Part shown: positions 26,448 to 36,717 of the stretch, in pieces
Layout of the letters: each line of letters starts with the position of its first letter
Position numbering within the stretch: the first letter of the stretch is position 1
Assembly (NCBI RefSeq): GCF_001941345.1
Contig: NZ_CP009251.1
Span: 1,922,001 to 1,986,000, forward strand
Direction: 5' to 3'
From: Corynebacterium stationis
GTDB taxonomy: Bacteria > Actinomycetota > Actinomycetes > Mycobacteriales > Mycobacteriaceae
Length of the DNA stretch: 64,000 nucleotides
Position numbers and translations under genes: made by a program
The notes under the pieces: model-generated
Databases searched by the model: none
Told to the model about the DNA's origin: nothing
Seen by the model: only the letters and a program-made list of their open reading frames with translations

Positions 26448-27743
26448 TTACTGCTGACGCGCAAGCTCATCATCAATAAAGACATTGCGCGCTGCGCGAA
26501 CGCCAAAGATGATGAGCGCCAAGCTCATGACAGTAACCAGAATCAGCGCCGCATCCCAGGTGCCAGTCGCCGAGTATAAAAAGCCCATGAGCAATGGGAC
26601 AATACCGGCGATGATGTAGCCGCCTGGCTGGACAAAGCCAGAAAGGCGCGCGGTGACCAGTGGGGAGCGGGTCCGTGCGGTGAGCAGTGCCAGTGCAAGT
26701 GGGAAGCACATGCCGCCAACTCCCAGCATCGATGCCCACACCAGTGGCGCGGCAGTGGGCGCGAACATGACACCAAGCCAACCACCAGCAGTGACAACAC
26801 CCAGAATGACCGGCAAGGAAACCACGCTGTTAAGACGTGAGAGCAGCCACGGCATAAGCACGCCACCGATAACGTTAAAGCCGCCGAGCACCGCTAGTGC
26901 GATACTCGAGATTGCTTCACTGACTCCGGATTCGACCAAAATAGCTGGCAACCAACCCATCTGGGCATAAGCACCGGAGGATTGAATACCGAAAAATAGC
27001 ATCATCGCAATCGCCGTGGGCGACTTGATGAGTGAGCCTCCTGGGTCTGAAACAGGCTGTGCCGGCAGGGTTTTAGCCGGTTTCTTCTCTGCATTTTCGA
27101 GCTCTTCTACCAGCGCCTCCGGATCCGACATGACACCAGCGGACGGCACATCCTTTTTGGTCCTGCTCAGCACGATTGCCCAAACCACAACCTGCACTAC
27201 GACAGGAACGACCCAGACTCCCAAGCTCCAGCGCCATGCTGAAGAACCACTAAAGAGCAACGCCGATAGTGGACCAACCGCACCAGATGCACCCAGAACT
27301 GCGGTGTAGATCATCATCAACCGCACTTGGTGGGTCCCCTGGCTGTGCTCTTTAACCCATGCGGGCAGCAGAATATTTGCTACCGCGATCCCGGCAATGA
27401 GCAAAACGGTGAGCAAGAGAAATGGCCAGTAGCTATTGACAAAGGGACGAATTGCCAAACCCACCAGCAAAGCAACGCTGCCGGCCACCAAAGTGGGCGA
27501 AAGCCCTAAACGGCGCGCAATCGGGACCGCCGACCAGCCCATAATGGCGAAACAAAATCCCGGAAGTGAGGTCAAAATACCCGCTGTGGAATTGCTAACC
27601 CCGAAGGAGTCAGCCACTTGCCCAATTACCGGCGCTAAGGATGAAATTCCTGCGCGCAGGTTTATCGCGGTAAACGCCACGGCAATAACCGCTAGCCCGA
27701 ATCCCACCGTGAGCTTCTTAGCCACGCAGTCCACCACCTTCAT
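26448..27743 (-). CDS. MFS transporter, CynX/NimT-like
   Basis: A 12-helix major facilitator carrier of about 431 residues. The opening VAFTAINLRAGISSLAPVIG and later SGAYAQMGWLPAIL are characteristic of the CynX/NimT (cyanate/2-nitroimidazole) group, so organic anion or drug export is possible. I used the ATG at 27743; the frame is open to 27953, but the extra 70 residues are cysteine- and arginine-rich and not membrane-like. A central cytoplasmic loop (about 205-240) is acidic. A terminator follows the gene. Confidence 0.85.
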   Translation of the reverse strand: MKVVDCVAKKLTVGFGLAVIAVAFTAINLRAGISSLAPVIGQVADSFGVSNSTAGILTSLPGFCFAIMGWSAVPIARRLGLSPTLVAGSVALLVGLAIRPFVNSYWPFLLLTVLLIAGIAVANILLPAWVKEHSQGTHQVRLMMIYTAVLGASGAVGPLSALLFSGSSAWRWSLGVWVVPVVVQVVVWAIVLSRTKKDVPSAGVMSDPEALVEELENAEKKPAKTLPAQPVSDPGGSLIKSPTAIAMMLFFGIQSSGAYAQMGWLPAILVESGVSEAISSIALAVLGGFNVIGGVLMPWLLSRLNSVVSLPVILGVVTAGGWLGVMFAPTAAPLVWASMLGVGGMCFPLALALLTARTRSPLVTARLSGFVQPGGYIIAGIVPLLMGFLYSATGTWDAALILVTVMSLALIIFGVRAARNVFIDDELARQQ

Positions 27744-28199
27744 TAAATATTTGTTGTTGCGCCATAAAGAAGCATTGCTCGACGCAGCCCGGCCCAGTTC
27801 GTCCTCAGACTTACTGTGCCTAAGCGGCATCTCACAATGCGAAGGAGAAAAATTAGAGCGCACACAGCGCAAGAGACATAAAAGATTAAAGGAACGCTGC
27901 TTTAAAAAAGCGTTCACGTATACGCTACGCCACCCACTCGAAAACTGACACAACGCCTAACCCACAGCAGAACCTAAGACCGTGTTAATTGCTCAAGGGA
28001 CGCGTTTATCCCCCAATAAAGTGCGGCTTACATTGCAGCTTTGAATATCTGCGATTAGCAACATTCGAACTTCTGCGGGTCCGCGAAAATCGCGTCTAGC
28101 GCATTACAAACCAAACTCGATGGTCCCCAGATTCTTCCACCCCATCGGCAGTTTTCGCGTCCCCGGCTTTTGGTGGCCCCAGATCCATGGAGGGAAGCC
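27744..28199. other. Intergenic region without a recognisable gene
   Basis: Only short incidental frames are present. Upstream of the MFS gene the DNA is A/T-rich with no family match in any frame that I could identify. It adjoins the decayed SDR at 28200-28578. Confidence 0.4.
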
Positions 28200-28578
28200 G
28201 GAGGCCGCTTGTAGGTTGTTAAAAGATTGTAGGTTAGGGATTGCAAACGCCACTATCAGCAGTACAGTGTCGATCTCTGTGCCTTGGGACCGGCTGGCTG
28301 CGAAACCGATGCCAGCGCCAAGTCAGGCCTTATCGAGCCAACCGAAGCCTCAGCGTTGAAATCTGTAGTCGATTGAATCCATGTCAATGCGCTGGTATCC
28401 CTACGGGTATCCACAACATTGCTCATGTATTAAGCCGTTGCTGACGTGGCTCCCGAGGATACGCCGCGCCCATGCAAAAACTCTCGCCGCAACCATCGCT
28501 TTCTTTGCCAGTCACGACTCGTCAATTAGGATCCGGACGGCTCTTGTCATCGATGGCGGCTGCCAAATCGGCTAATCT
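28200..28578 (+). pseudogene. Remnant of a short-chain dehydrogenase
   Basis: The last 46 codons (28441-28578) read as an SDR C-terminus: TLAATIAFFASHDSS, then RTALVIDGGCQIG and a stop. This matches the usual LA..VAFLASDDSSYITG..L.VDGG pattern, except that the ITG is degraded to RIR. Upstream, a different frame contains ISSTVSISV followed by AAKPMPAPSQAL, which resembles the SDR strand with the catalytic Ser and the Y-x3-K region without the tyrosine. No frame joins the pieces. The upstream half is tentative. Confidence 0.6.
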
Positions 28579-28596
28579 TATTTCCTTCAAGATCAA

Positions 28597-28633
28597 TAAG
28601 GCGCCAAGCAGAAACAGTCTGCTTGGCGCCTTA
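28597..28633. terminator. Strong hairpin terminator after metG
   Basis: Perfect 16-base stem (TAAGGCGCCAAGCAGA and complement) with an AACAG loop. It lies just past the metG stop, with modest T-richness on the minus-strand side. Confidence 0.85.
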
Positions 28634-28650
28634 GCAGTCCAAAAAGGAAC

Positions 28651-30495
28651 TTAAGCCTCGTCACGTGGGATAACCGGTGCCCACTCCGGGCCGGTAACAC
28701 CGAGTTCCGGATCCAGCTTCGCAATCAGTGGCTTGGGCTTTTCGAGCTTTGTGCCAGGAACGACATCAACGCGCGCCCACGTTGCCTGCTGCGCGTCGTA
28801 GTCACCTGTGATGATGGGGTAAGAATGACCTTCCTCTGGCAGGTTGGTGCCCGTCAAATCCACAGGCATGTCGTCTTGGACCTCGTGGATTTGTGGCTTC
28901 GCTGCCCACACACCGGTGCGGCCGAGAGTCTCATGGACCTTCTGCGCAGTGTGCGGCAGGAATGGGGTGAGCATGACGTTGCAGTCAGACACTACCTGCA
29001 ACGCAGTCCACAGCACGGTAGCTAGACGCTCACGCTGAGTTTCATCCTTCGCCAACTTCCATGGCTCTTGGTCTGCGATATAAGCGTTGGTCTCACCAAC
29101 CACGTGCATTGCCGCGGTGATCGCAGCCTTGAACTTGGATGCTTCCAAGTATTCTGCAGCGGTAGCAAGGGTTTCCTCAGCCAAGGTAAGTATCTTGGTG
29201 TCAGCCTCAGTCAGAGTTGCTGGGACTGGGACTTCACCGAAGTTCTTATTCGCCATGGAGACTGTGCGGTTGACCAGGTTGCCCCAGCCATTGGCCAGCT
29301 CATTGTTGATGCGGCGAACGAATTCATCCCAGGTGAAGTCGGTGTCATTGTTTTCTGGGCCAGCAACAGCGATGAAGTAACGCAGTGCATCTGGGCCGAA
29401 TTCCTTGAGGAAATCCTTGACGTAGATAACAACGCCCTTGGACGAGGAGAACTTTGAGCCGGACATCGTCAAAAATTCCGAAGAGACGATCTCGGTGGGA
29501 AGGTTCAGCTCACCGTACTTGTGTAGCTCGCCCCCCTTAGAGCCCCTGCCGGCATAGCCGAGCAGTTCTGCTGGCCAGATCTGTGAGTGGAAGGTGATGT
29601 TGTCTTTACCCATGAAGTAGTAATGACGGGTTTCTGGATTTTGCCAGTAATCCTTCCACGCATCTGGGTTGCCACTGCGGTATGCCCACTCGATGGAAGA
29701 AGACAGGTAGCCAATAACCGCGTCGAACCAGACGTAGAGCTTCTTCGCATCATTTTCTGCCCAGCCCTCGATTGGGATAGGAATACCCCAGTCAATATCA
29801 CGGGTCATCGCGCGTGGGCGCATATCTTTAATGAGATTGAGCGAGAACTTTAAGGTGTTGGGACGCCAGTCTTCGCGGGTGTGTAGCCATTCGGTCAACA
29901 CATCAGCCAACGCTGGCAGATCCAGTAGGAAATGCTCAGTTTCTACGAACTCTGGAGTTTCGCCGTTAATCTTGGAAACTGGGTTGATCAAGTCAATTGG
30001 GTCGAGCTGGTTACCGCAGTTATCGCACTGGTCGCCGCGGGCGCCGTCAGCGTGGCAAATCGGGCATTCGCCCTCGATGTAGCGGTCCGGCAGTGTGCGG
30101 CCTGTCGAGGGCGAGATAGCACCCTGCATGGTTTCTTTAATCATGTAGCCGTTGTCGTACAGGCCCTTAAAAAGCTCTTGGGTAACGGCGTAGTGATTGC
30201 GCGTTGTGGTGCGGGTAAACATGTCGTAGGACAAGCCCAAACCAGCTAGGTCTTCGACGATTTGGCGATTATAGCGGTCCGCCAGCTCGCGCACGCTCAC
30301 GTTTTCCTTATCAGCCTGGACCAGCAGTGGGGTGCCGTGCTCGTCCGTGCCGGAGACCATGAGTACGTTGCGTCCGCGCATTCGCTGAAAGCGTGCGAAC
30401 ACGTCTGAAGGAACGCCGAACCCCGCCACGTGTCCGATGTGGCGGGGTCCATTGGCATACGGCCAGGCAACGTTAACTACGAGAGACTCAGTCAT
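28651..30495 (-). CDS. metG: Methionyl-tRNA synthetase
   Basis: Class I aminoacyl-tRNA synthetase charging tRNA-Met. The ATG at 30495 gives 614 residues. The HIGH motif is [10 protein letters not shown] (about 18-27). A zinc knuckle with four cysteines ([17 protein letters not shown]) lies near residue 145-165. The KMSKS-equivalent loop reads [12 protein letters not shown] (about 348-359). The anticodon-binding helical domain follows. No C-terminal dimerisation domain is present. A TAAAGT hexamer seven bases upstream of the ATG, without a Shine-Dalgarno site, suggests a leaderless mRNA. Confidence 0.97.
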   Translation of the reverse strand: MTESLVVNVAWPYANGPRHIGHVAGFGVPSDVFARFQRMRGRNVLMVSGTDEHGTPLLVQADKENVSVRELADRYNRQIVEDLAGLGLSYDMFTRTTTRNHYAVTQELFKGLYDNGYMIKETMQGAISPSTGRTLPDRYIEGECPICHADGARGDQCDNCGNQLDPIDLINPVSKINGETPEFVETEHFLLDLPALADVLTEWLHTREDWRPNTLKFSLNLIKDMRPRAMTRDIDWGIPIPIEGWAENDAKKLYVWFDAVIGYLSSSIEWAYRSGNPDAWKDYWQNPETRHYYFMGKDNITFHSQIWPAELLGYAGRGSKGGELHKYGELNLPTEIVSSEFLTMSGSKFSSSKGVVIYVKDFLKEFGPDALRYFIAVAGPENNDTDFTWDEFVRRINNELANGWGNLVNRTVSMANKNFGEVPVPATLTEADTKILTLAEETLATAAEYLEASKFKAAITAAMHVVGETNAYIADQEPWKLAKDETQRERLATVLWTALQVVSDCNVMLTPFLPHTAQKVHETLGRTGVWAAKPQIHEVQDDMPVDLTGTNLPEEGHSYPIITGDYDAQQATWARVDVVPGTKLEKPKPLIAKLDPELGVTGPEWAPVIPRDEA

Positions 30496-30508
30496 GGTCT
30501 CTACTTTA
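30496..30508 (-). promoter_or_regulatory. Predicted -10 of a leaderless promoter (metG)
   Basis: TAAAGT (minus strand 30508-30503), then AGAGACC and the ATG at 30495. Confidence 0.45.
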
Positions 30509-30561
30509 TCCAACGAGCCAACGTCTGTGAATTTAGCCCTAGCCCTGAGTAGTTAGAGCAT

Positions 30562-32400
30562 CTACTTTTTCTTTACTTTGGGGCCAACCTTGTTGTGTTT
30601 TTCTAGGCGGCGGCGCTTGTGTGCCTCTTTTTCCTGAATTTCACGGTGAATACGGCGCTCACGGGCTAATTTACGCTGGAACGCCTGAGCCTCTCGGTAC
30701 TCCACGTAGATGACGTCATTGCGCAGGTCTTTTACGATTGCGAACATCAAGAAGATGAGCACGATTAGAAAAGGCGATGCTGCCACAATCGTTACGTTTT
30801 GCAGATTGCTTAGTGCATCTTCATTGGTCATCAGTAGGACCAAGCCTACGGCAGCAGTGAGGGCACCCCAGACGGCAGACAGCCACGGAGTTGCATCAGA
30901 GCGACCATTTTGGGACATGGAGCCCATGACGGTGGATGCCGAGTCCGCCGAGGTAATAAAGAAGGTAGCCAGCAAAATCATTGCGACAATCGCTGCGATG
31001 CTACCCAGCGGGAAGGACTCGAGCAGGTTGAACAACTCAGCTTCAGTAGATTCGCCAACGATAGAACGACCAGTCTGCTCCAAGTGGATAGCGGTACCGC
31101 CAAAGATGGCGAACCACAAAGTAGAAACGCCCGCAGGGACCATTAGGACACCCAAGCAAAATTCGCGAACGCTACGGCCACGGGAAATACGTGCCAAGAA
31201 CATGCCTACGAACGGGGACCATGAAATCCACCATGCCCAGTAAAAGATAGTCCAGCCGGACAGCCACTCACCGGCAGTGCCGTCAGCAGATTCTGCAGTA
31301 CGGCCGATCATCTCAGTGAAGTTAGCTAGATAGTTGCCAATTGAGCTTGGAACCATATTCAGGATGGTTACTGACGGACCAACAATGAATACAAAGATAG
31401 CCAGCAGTGCGGCGAGAACCATGTTCAGGTTGGACAGGTACTGAATACCCTTGCCCACGCCGGAAAGCGCAGACAAAATAAAGGCCAACGTTAGAACCAA
31501 AACAATGCCCAAAACAATGCTATTCGATGGATTATCGACCAAGCCAGAGGCTTGTAGACCGGCCTGAATCTGCAGTGCACCTAAACCCAAAGAACATGCA
31601 GTGCCGAATACGGTAGCGAAAATAGCCAGGATATCGATCAGCTTGCCGATTGGTCCATCAGCACCCTTTTGCCCTATCAGTGGGACAAAGGCCGAAGACA
31701 AAAGCTGCTTACGTCCAATACGGAAGGTGGAATAGGCGATAGCCAAGCCCACAATGGCGTAGACCGCCCATGGGTGCAAGGTCCAGTGGAACATAGCGGT
31801 TGCCATAGCAGTTCCGACTTCTTGTGGCTCGTGACCGGGAACGCCATCCCGGTAAAAAGCCAATGGCTCAGAGGCACCGTAGAACATCAGACCAATGCCC
31901 ATTCCGGCAGCAAACATCATCGCAATCCACGACACCGTGGAAAACTCAGGTTCTTCATTGATAGCGCCCAGTTTGATCGAACCGAACTTCGACGCAGCGA
32001 TTGCAATGACGAATACGACAAATATGGCAGTGAACAAGATAAACGCCCAACCGAAGTTGTCCACTACAAAGCTCAAAGCATTCGCTGAAAAATCCGCAAA
32101 GCTGTTTGGCAGGGCAAGACCCCATACCACAACAGCTGCGACGAGCACTGCTGCGATGCCAGTGACGGTCCAGTCAATCTTGGCGTTCTTCTTGTCGGCT
32201 TCGAGTTCGACCTCTTCTTCTTGGTGTTGAGAAGGATCGAAATCGGTGTCGAGCATGGACGCTAGCTGACCGGTTGCAGATTCATTCGATTCGTAAGTCT
32301 CCTCCCCGGTTACCTGTGGCGGGACTCCCCCATCCATATTTTCAGCCTGGCCGGAGCCAGGCTGACTTTCTTGTGAATTTTCAGGATCTCCAATAGTCAT
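30562..32400 (-). CDS. betP: Glycine betaine BCCT transporter BetP
   Basis: Sodium-coupled, osmotically activated betaine uptake carrier of 612 residues with twelve helices. The glycine-rich [12 protein letters not shown] and the substrate-site tryptophans in [15 protein letters not shown] are typical of BetP. The N-terminal 70 residues are acidic. The C-terminal cytoplasmic helix [15 protein letters not shown], followed by a very basic end ([18 protein letters not shown]), resembles the osmosensing domain of C. glutamicum BetP. BetP is preferred over the related EctP or LcoP because of this tail and the neighbouring rsmI and pmt genes. Confidence 0.87.
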   Translation of the reverse strand: MTIGDPENSQESQPGSGQAENMDGGVPPQVTGEETYESNESATGQLASMLDTDFDPSQHQEEEVELEADKKNAKIDWTVTGIAAVLVAAVVVWGLALPNSFADFSANALSFVVDNFGWAFILFTAIFVVFVIAIAASKFGSIKLGAINEEPEFSTVSWIAMMFAAGMGIGLMFYGASEPLAFYRDGVPGHEPQEVGTAMATAMFHWTLHPWAVYAIVGLAIAYSTFRIGRKQLLSSAFVPLIGQKGADGPIGKLIDILAIFATVFGTACSLGLGALQIQAGLQASGLVDNPSNSIVLGIVLVLTLAFILSALSGVGKGIQYLSNLNMVLAALLAIFVFIVGPSVTILNMVPSSIGNYLANFTEMIGRTAESADGTAGEWLSGWTIFYWAWWISWSPFVGMFLARISRGRSVREFCLGVLMVPAGVSTLWFAIFGGTAIHLEQTGRSIVGESTEAELFNLLESFPLGSIAAIVAMILLATFFITSADSASTVMGSMSQNGRSDATPWLSAVWGALTAAVGLVLLMTNEDALSNLQNVTIVAASPFLIVLIFLMFAIVKDLRNDVIYVEYREAQAFQRKLARERRIHREIQEKEAHKRRRLEKHNKVGPKVKKK

Positions 32401-32611
32401 AGCTAAAAGGATGCTGGAAAAACAGATGCAATGGCAACATAAAAAGGATTGATTTACATATTAATTCTATTAATCTAAGAGCCACAAAAACCCGTGTTTG
32501 CTGCTAACTTCATGCACAATGCCATTATCCTCACGAAAGATGATCATTTCACCCGGAAAAATAACGGTTGTATAACATTTCGCCTTTTGTGTGGTGCCTA
32601 ACAGCTATTTC

Positions 32612-33451
32612 TTAAGGTTTTTGCAGTGCGGCTTGATATAAATCGCGGTTAGATACGCCAGTCCCCTCAGTTACATGCTTGCAGGCATCTTTCAAACGCA
32701 TGCCAGACGCTACTAATTTCTCAACCTCCGGCAGCAAAGATTCCACGGACACAACCTGCGCGCTGCCGCCATCTAAGACCACGGTGATTTCCCCGCGCGC
32801 ATTGTCGACTGCCCACTCGGCTAACTCCCCGAGGGAACCGCGGCGAATTTCTTCAAATTTCTTTGTCAGCTCACGGCACACCACGGCGTTGCGCTCAGCA
32901 CCGAGCACTTCCACGGCTTGGGCCAGGGTTTCAGCTAGTCGATGCGGCGATTCAAAAAAGACCACCGCGCGCGATTCCGAACGCAGGCTCTCTAGCCACT
33001 TTTGACGCTGCCCTGCTTTGCGCGGGACAAAGCCATCAAAGATAAACCGTCCTACTGAAAGACCAGATAGAGCCAAAGCGGTAGTTACCGCGGATGCCCC
33101 TGGAAAACACGTTACGGGCACGCCCGCTTCGGCAGCTGCCACCACAATCGAATGCCCCGGATCAGAGACCAACGGCATGCCAGCATCAGTGACAACTAAA
33201 ACCGTGCCGGTGCGGGCGGCATCGATAAGCTGGTGTGAACGCTGATCTTCATTGTGGTCGAAGTTGGAAACTACCTGTCCCCGAATTTCAATCCCCAAAG
33301 CCTGCGCGAGGTTGCGCACGCGACGGGTATCTTCAGCAGCGATGACATCAGCTGTGGCTAAGCCCTGCTTTAGTCGATCTGTTGCGTCGGCCATATTGCC
33401 CAATGGGGTTGCTGCGAGTACTACACCGCGCGGAAGATCTGAAGTGGTCAT
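32612..33451 (-). CDS. rsmI: 16S rRNA (cytidine1402-2'-O)-methyltransferase
   Basis: Methylates C1402 of 16S rRNA at the ribosomal P site. The 279-residue protein is a class III SAM methyltransferase: VVLAATPLGNMADAT at the N-terminus, IAAEDTRRV, VTDAGMPLVSDPG (about 91-103) and CFPGASAVTTAL. I chose the ATG at 33451 rather than 33460 because a CATAAT hexamer lies seven bases before it, predicting a leaderless start. Divergent from pmt, with 22 bases between the chosen starts. Confidence 0.95.
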   Translation of the reverse strand: MTTSDLPRGVVLAATPLGNMADATDRLKQGLATADVIAAEDTRRVRNLAQALGIEIRGQVVSNFDHNEDQRSHQLIDAARTGTVLVVTDAGMPLVSDPGHSIVVAAAEAGVPVTCFPGASAVTTALALSGLSVGRFIFDGFVPRKAGQRQKWLESLRSESRAVVFFESPHRLAETLAQAVEVLGAERNAVVCRELTKKFEEIRRGSLGELAEWAVDNARGEITVVLDGGSAQVVSVESLLPEVEKLVASGMRLKDACKHVTEGTGVSNRDLYQAALQKP

Positions 33452-33458
33452 ATCTTCC

Positions 33459-33466
33459 ATTATGAT
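33459..33466. promoter_or_regulatory. Overlapping divergent -10 elements of rsmI and pmt
   Basis: Plus strand: TATGAT at 33461-33466, then seven bases and the GTG of pmt at 33474. Minus strand: CATAAT at 33464-33459, then seven bases and the ATG of rsmI at 33451. Both starts would be leaderless, and the two hexamers share four base pairs. Confidence 0.6.
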
Positions 33467-33473
33467 GACTTGA

Positions 33474-35045
33474 GTGCCTAGACTTCAATCCCACCCAGGA
33501 AAACCCGGTACACAGAACACCTCCGTGCCACCCCGGTTTGCTCCCTTGGCGCCACCGGTGCCACCCCCTGTCTATTTCTGGCATCGCACCGATCTGATTT
33601 CTACCTGGGTTATTGCTGCTCTAGCGTTTATCACCCGCTTTATCGGGCTGACCGCGCCAACGTCATCAGGTACCCCGATTTTTGATGAAAAGCACTACGT
33701 CCCCCAGGCCTGGGACATGACCAAGGCCGGTATAGAGCTCAACCCCGGCTACGGCCTGGTGGTCCACCCCCCGTTGGCGAAAGAAATCATTTCTTGGGGT
33801 GAGATGCTCTTTGGCTATAGCCCTTTGGGCTGGCGCGTCATGTCCGCGCTCTTTGGGGTGGGCACCGTGGTGATGATCATGTCACTTACGCGACGATTGA
33901 CCGCATCGTGGCAAGTAGCCACCTTCGCCGGCATCATCGCTGTATTTGATGGCGTGCTACTGGTGACTTCCAAGTTCGGCATGCTGGATATCTTCCTTAC
34001 TTTCTTCGTGGTCGTTGCCGCATGGGCACTGGTGCGCGACCATCAGCAAGTACACAATCGGCTGCATGCCGCCTGGCTCGACGGCGGCCTCGGGGATTCT
34101 GTATTCGGTCCACGCATCGGCTTTCGCTGGTGGCGCTTTGCTGCCGGCGTATCACTCGGGCTTGCACTCAGCGTGAAATGGTCCGGGCTGTACTACATTG
34201 CTTTCTTCGGGCTTACTTGCGTCTTTGCCGATTTATGGCTGCGCCGCCGCTACGGCATCAAGCGTTATATCACAGGCACTTTGCTTCGCGATGTCCCCGC
34301 CGCCCTTGCCTCTCTTGTCGCCCTTCCGGTTGCTTTGTACCTGTGGTCGTGGCGCAACTGGTTTGGCACTGAAACCGCCGTCTACCGCCACGCGGTCGCC
34401 GATGGCACGGTGCCTGCGGATTCTCCCTTGCGGATGTTCCCCGATACTCCGGCGAACTTTTTCTACTACCACTCCTCCGTGCTGGAATTTCACGCCTCGC
34501 TGACCACTTCTGGGGGCCACTCCCACCCCTGGGATTCCAAGCCTGTGGAATGGCTGGTCGCCGGGCGTCCGATTCTGTATTACTCCAATACCAATCTGGA
34601 GTGCTTCAACGGCACTGAATGCCGGCAAATGATCTATCTTTTCGGCACCCCAATTATCTGGTGGCTACTCATCCCAGTCTTGCTCTGGTCGCTATGGTGC
34701 GTACTGCTGCGCAAAGACCGCCGTTTCATCCCGCCACTGGTCGGCTTTGCCGCCGGATTCATCCCTTGGCTCATTGCCTACGACCGCCAGATGTATTTCT
34801 TCTATGCTGCACCATTGATTCCCTTTGTCATCGTGACCTTGGCGCTTACCCTTGGGCAACTAGTGGGTCATGGCAAAGAGGTGCGCTGGCTCATCCCTGC
34901 GCGCGCCCCACGCGGCACCGTCGCCGCCTACTGCTACCTCGGCGCCGTTATCGCCATGTTCGTGTACTTCTCCCCCATCTTGTACGGATACACCATCCCC
35001 GAGGCTTGGTATAACTCCATCATGTGGCTACCGAATTGGCGCTAG
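33474..35045 (+). CDS. pmt: Dolichyl-phosphate-mannose--protein mannosyltransferase
   Basis: Polytopic membrane GT-C enzyme that O-mannosylates exported proteins using polyprenyl-phosphate-mannose. The 523-residue protein has the first-loop acidic pair in PIFDEKHYVPQAW (about 63-75), multiple helices and the C-terminal PMT domain with NWFGTETA and SHPWDSKPVEWLVAGRP. It begins at a GTG that is exactly seven bases after a TATGAT hexamer. The first 25 residues are proline-rich. rsmI is divergent; a hairpin separates pmt from the convergent SDR. Confidence 0.94.
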   Translation: MPRLQSHPGKPGTQNTSVPPRFAPLAPPVPPPVYFWHRTDLISTWVIAALAFITRFIGLTAPTSSGTPIFDEKHYVPQAWDMTKAGIELNPGYGLVVHPPLAKEIISWGEMLFGYSPLGWRVMSALFGVGTVVMIMSLTRRLTASWQVATFAGIIAVFDGVLLVTSKFGMLDIFLTFFVVVAAWALVRDHQQVHNRLHAAWLDGGLGDSVFGPRIGFRWWRFAAGVSLGLALSVKWSGLYYIAFFGLTCVFADLWLRRRYGIKRYITGTLLRDVPAALASLVALPVALYLWSWRNWFGTETAVYRHAVADGTVPADSPLRMFPDTPANFFYYHSSVLEFHASLTTSGGHSHPWDSKPVEWLVAGRPILYYSNTNLECFNGTECRQMIYLFGTPIIWWLLIPVLLWSLWCVLLRKDRRFIPPLVGFAAGFIPWLIAYDRQMYFFYAAPLIPFVIVTLALTLGQLVGHGKEVRWLIPARAPRGTVAAYCYLGAVIAMFVYFSPILYGYTIPEAWYNSIMWLPNWR

Positions 35046-35102
35046 CCCAAACGCACCTTGGCCAGTTGTGTACACGAGATGGCTCGTCTGCAAATGAATA
35101 AA

Positions 35103-35137
35103 CGGTGCTGCATCCTCATATCGAAGAGCAGCACCGC
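35103..35137. terminator. Hairpin between pmt and the convergent SDR
   Basis: Stem CGGTGCTGC / GCAGCACCG with a loop of about 17 bases; weak T-richness on the minus-strand side. Confidence 0.6.
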
Positions 35138-35146
35138 TTAGATTTT

Positions 35147-35905
35147 CTATGGCATTATGTCACCAGAGTTAGGCCCCAGTGTTTGACCGGTGTAGATATC
35201 ACCGCCGGGCGAAGATGCTAGGAGCAAAGCCGTAGGTGCAACTTCTTCCACCCTGCCGAAGCGCCCAATAGGCAGTTCTTTTTGCTTCTCATCACGCCAT
35301 TGCTGAGTAATCCCGTCAAACAGTGGAGTCTCAATAGGGCCAGGTGCAATGGCGTTGACCAAGATATTGTGCTCTGCTAGCTCCAGTGCCATTGATTTAG
35401 TCATGCCGATTACACCGGCTTTGGCAGCGACATAGTGTGCCAGGCTGACTGCGCCCTTGATGGCAGTTTGCGAAGCAATATTGATGATGCGCCCGCCACC
35501 ACGCTTGACCATATGGGGCGCAGCATATCGTCCTGACAGGAATACTCCCTTGAGGTCAATTCCAATGGTGCGCTCAAAGGTCTCTTCGGACACTTCCAAA
35601 AAGTCTTGTTGGTCCAAGATTCCAGCTGCCGTGACTAGAATGTCTATTCCGCCGAATTCAGCTGCGACTTCGTCCATTACCTTTGCGGTTGCCGCCCCAT
35701 CGGTCACGTCCAGGGACCAGGCTTTCGCTGTACCACGCTGCGAAAGAATATTCTCAACGGTCCTCTGCGCTTTTTCTGCGTTGAGATCAACTACCGCAAC
35801 AGATGCCCCGTGCTCGCCGAATAATTCCGCTATGGCAGCTCCAATACCACTGGCAGCCCCGGTAACAACTGCAACTTTGCCTTCTAATTGAGGTCCAATA
35901 GCCAT
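35147..35905 (-). CDS. SDR family oxidoreductase (FabG-like)
   Basis: A 252-residue classical SDR with all motifs intact: TGAASGIGAAIA (about 16-27), the NNAG-equivalent VTAAGIL (about 91-97), serine in NIASQTA (about 144-150), catalytic Y-x3-K in HYVAAKAG (about 160-167) and PGPIETPL. NAD(H) preference is suggested by the aspartate after the second strand (VVDLNAEK). It precedes a second, divergent-sequence SDR on the same strand by 56 bases; together with the MFS gene at 36953 they may form a small catabolic locus. The substrate is unknown. Confidence 0.88.
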   Translation of the reverse strand: MAIGPQLEGKVAVVTGAASGIGAAIAELFGEHGASVAVVDLNAEKAQRTVENILSQRGTAKAWSLDVTDGAATAKVMDEVAAEFGGIDILVTAAGILDQQDFLEVSEETFERTIGIDLKGVFLSGRYAAPHMVKRGGGRIINIASQTAIKGAVSLAHYVAAKAGVIGMTKSMALELAEHNILVNAIAPGPIETPLFDGITQQWRDEKQKELPIGRFGRVEEVAPTALLLASSPGGDIYTGQTLGPNSGDIMP

Positions 35906-35961
35906 TTTTTCTTCGTATCTCCTTCTATGTCTCCATGCTTCAGTTCATTCATGACAGCGGT

Positions 35962-36717
35962 CTAGCTAGGCCAACGCACGGTTTGTCCGCCGTCAACAAT
36001 AAGTTGCTGGCCGGTGACAAACGCTGCGTCATCGGAGGTGAGGAAGCGAATCGCGCGGGCGCATTCTTCGGTGGTGCCAACCCGTCCCCACGGGATATAG
36101 CTGCTCGCTGCATCTAGCCCGTCCTTACCCAGGGAATTGTTTCCATCCAGCGACTGAGGGCTTTCGATGAGTCCTGGAATAATCGTGTTTACGCGGATCT
36201 TTCGCGGAGCAAGCTCCACTGCCAAGGAGCGGCATAGCCCCTGAAGACCAGACTTCGCTGCGGCATAGTGGACGTGCTCTTCCCAACCGTAATGTCCGCC
36301 CGCAATAGATGAAGCTGCAACCATCGCACCACCGTCAGTCATGCGCGCTGCGGTGGAACGGAAAAGGCGAAGAACACCGACGAGATCGATATCGAGCATG
36401 TCATTGAAACGCTCATCAGTCATGTCCTCCAACGGTGCACGACGCAAAATCCCCGCCATGGCTACCGCAATATCAATACGTCCAAACTCATCTAGTGCGG
36501 TTTGTGCGAATTTCTCAACTTCAGCAGCCGAGGAAACATCACATGGGACAGCGATACAGCGACGTCCTTCTGCCTCTACTGCCTTGACCACAACTTGTGG
36601 GTCGTGACCATCAGCTTCGATATAGGAAATGACACTGTCGCATCCGGCCTCTGCATAGAGTACGGCTAAAGATGCGCCGATGCCGAAGCTCCCGAAGTGC
36701 TCGGCAAGATACGGCAT
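35962..36717 (-). CDS. SDR family protein with a degraded nucleotide-binding motif
   Basis: An SDR of about 251 residues from the ATG at 36717. The catalytic half is normal: VAMAGIL, AASSIAGG with the serine, HYAAAKSGL (Y-x3-K), VNTIIPGLIESP and GQQLIVDGG. However, the first strand and glycine loop read YLAEHFGSFGIGASLA instead of the usual VTGxxxGIG, so the threonine and first glycine are missing, and only about 15 residues precede GIG. The frame is open to 36762 without restoring the motif. Either the 5' end was replaced by recombination or the protein is inactive. Confidence 0.7.
   Translation of the reverse strand: MPYLAEHFGSFGIGASLAVLYAEAGCDSVISYIEADGHDPQVVVKAVEAEGRRCIAVPCDVSSAAEVEKFAQTALDEFGRIDIAVAMAGILRRAPLEDMTDERFNDMLDIDLVGVLRLFRSTAARMTDGGAMVAASSIAGGHYGWEEHVHYAAAKSGLQGLCRSLAVELAPRKIRVNTIIPGLIESPQSLDGNNSLGKDGLDAASSYIPWGRVGTTEECARAIRFLTSDDAAFVTGQQLIVDGGQTVRWPS

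Noticed and set aside
28200..28444. Separate small genes in the metG-MFS spacer
   Set aside because: The frames overlap, lack ribosome-binding sites and include the decayed SDR traces.
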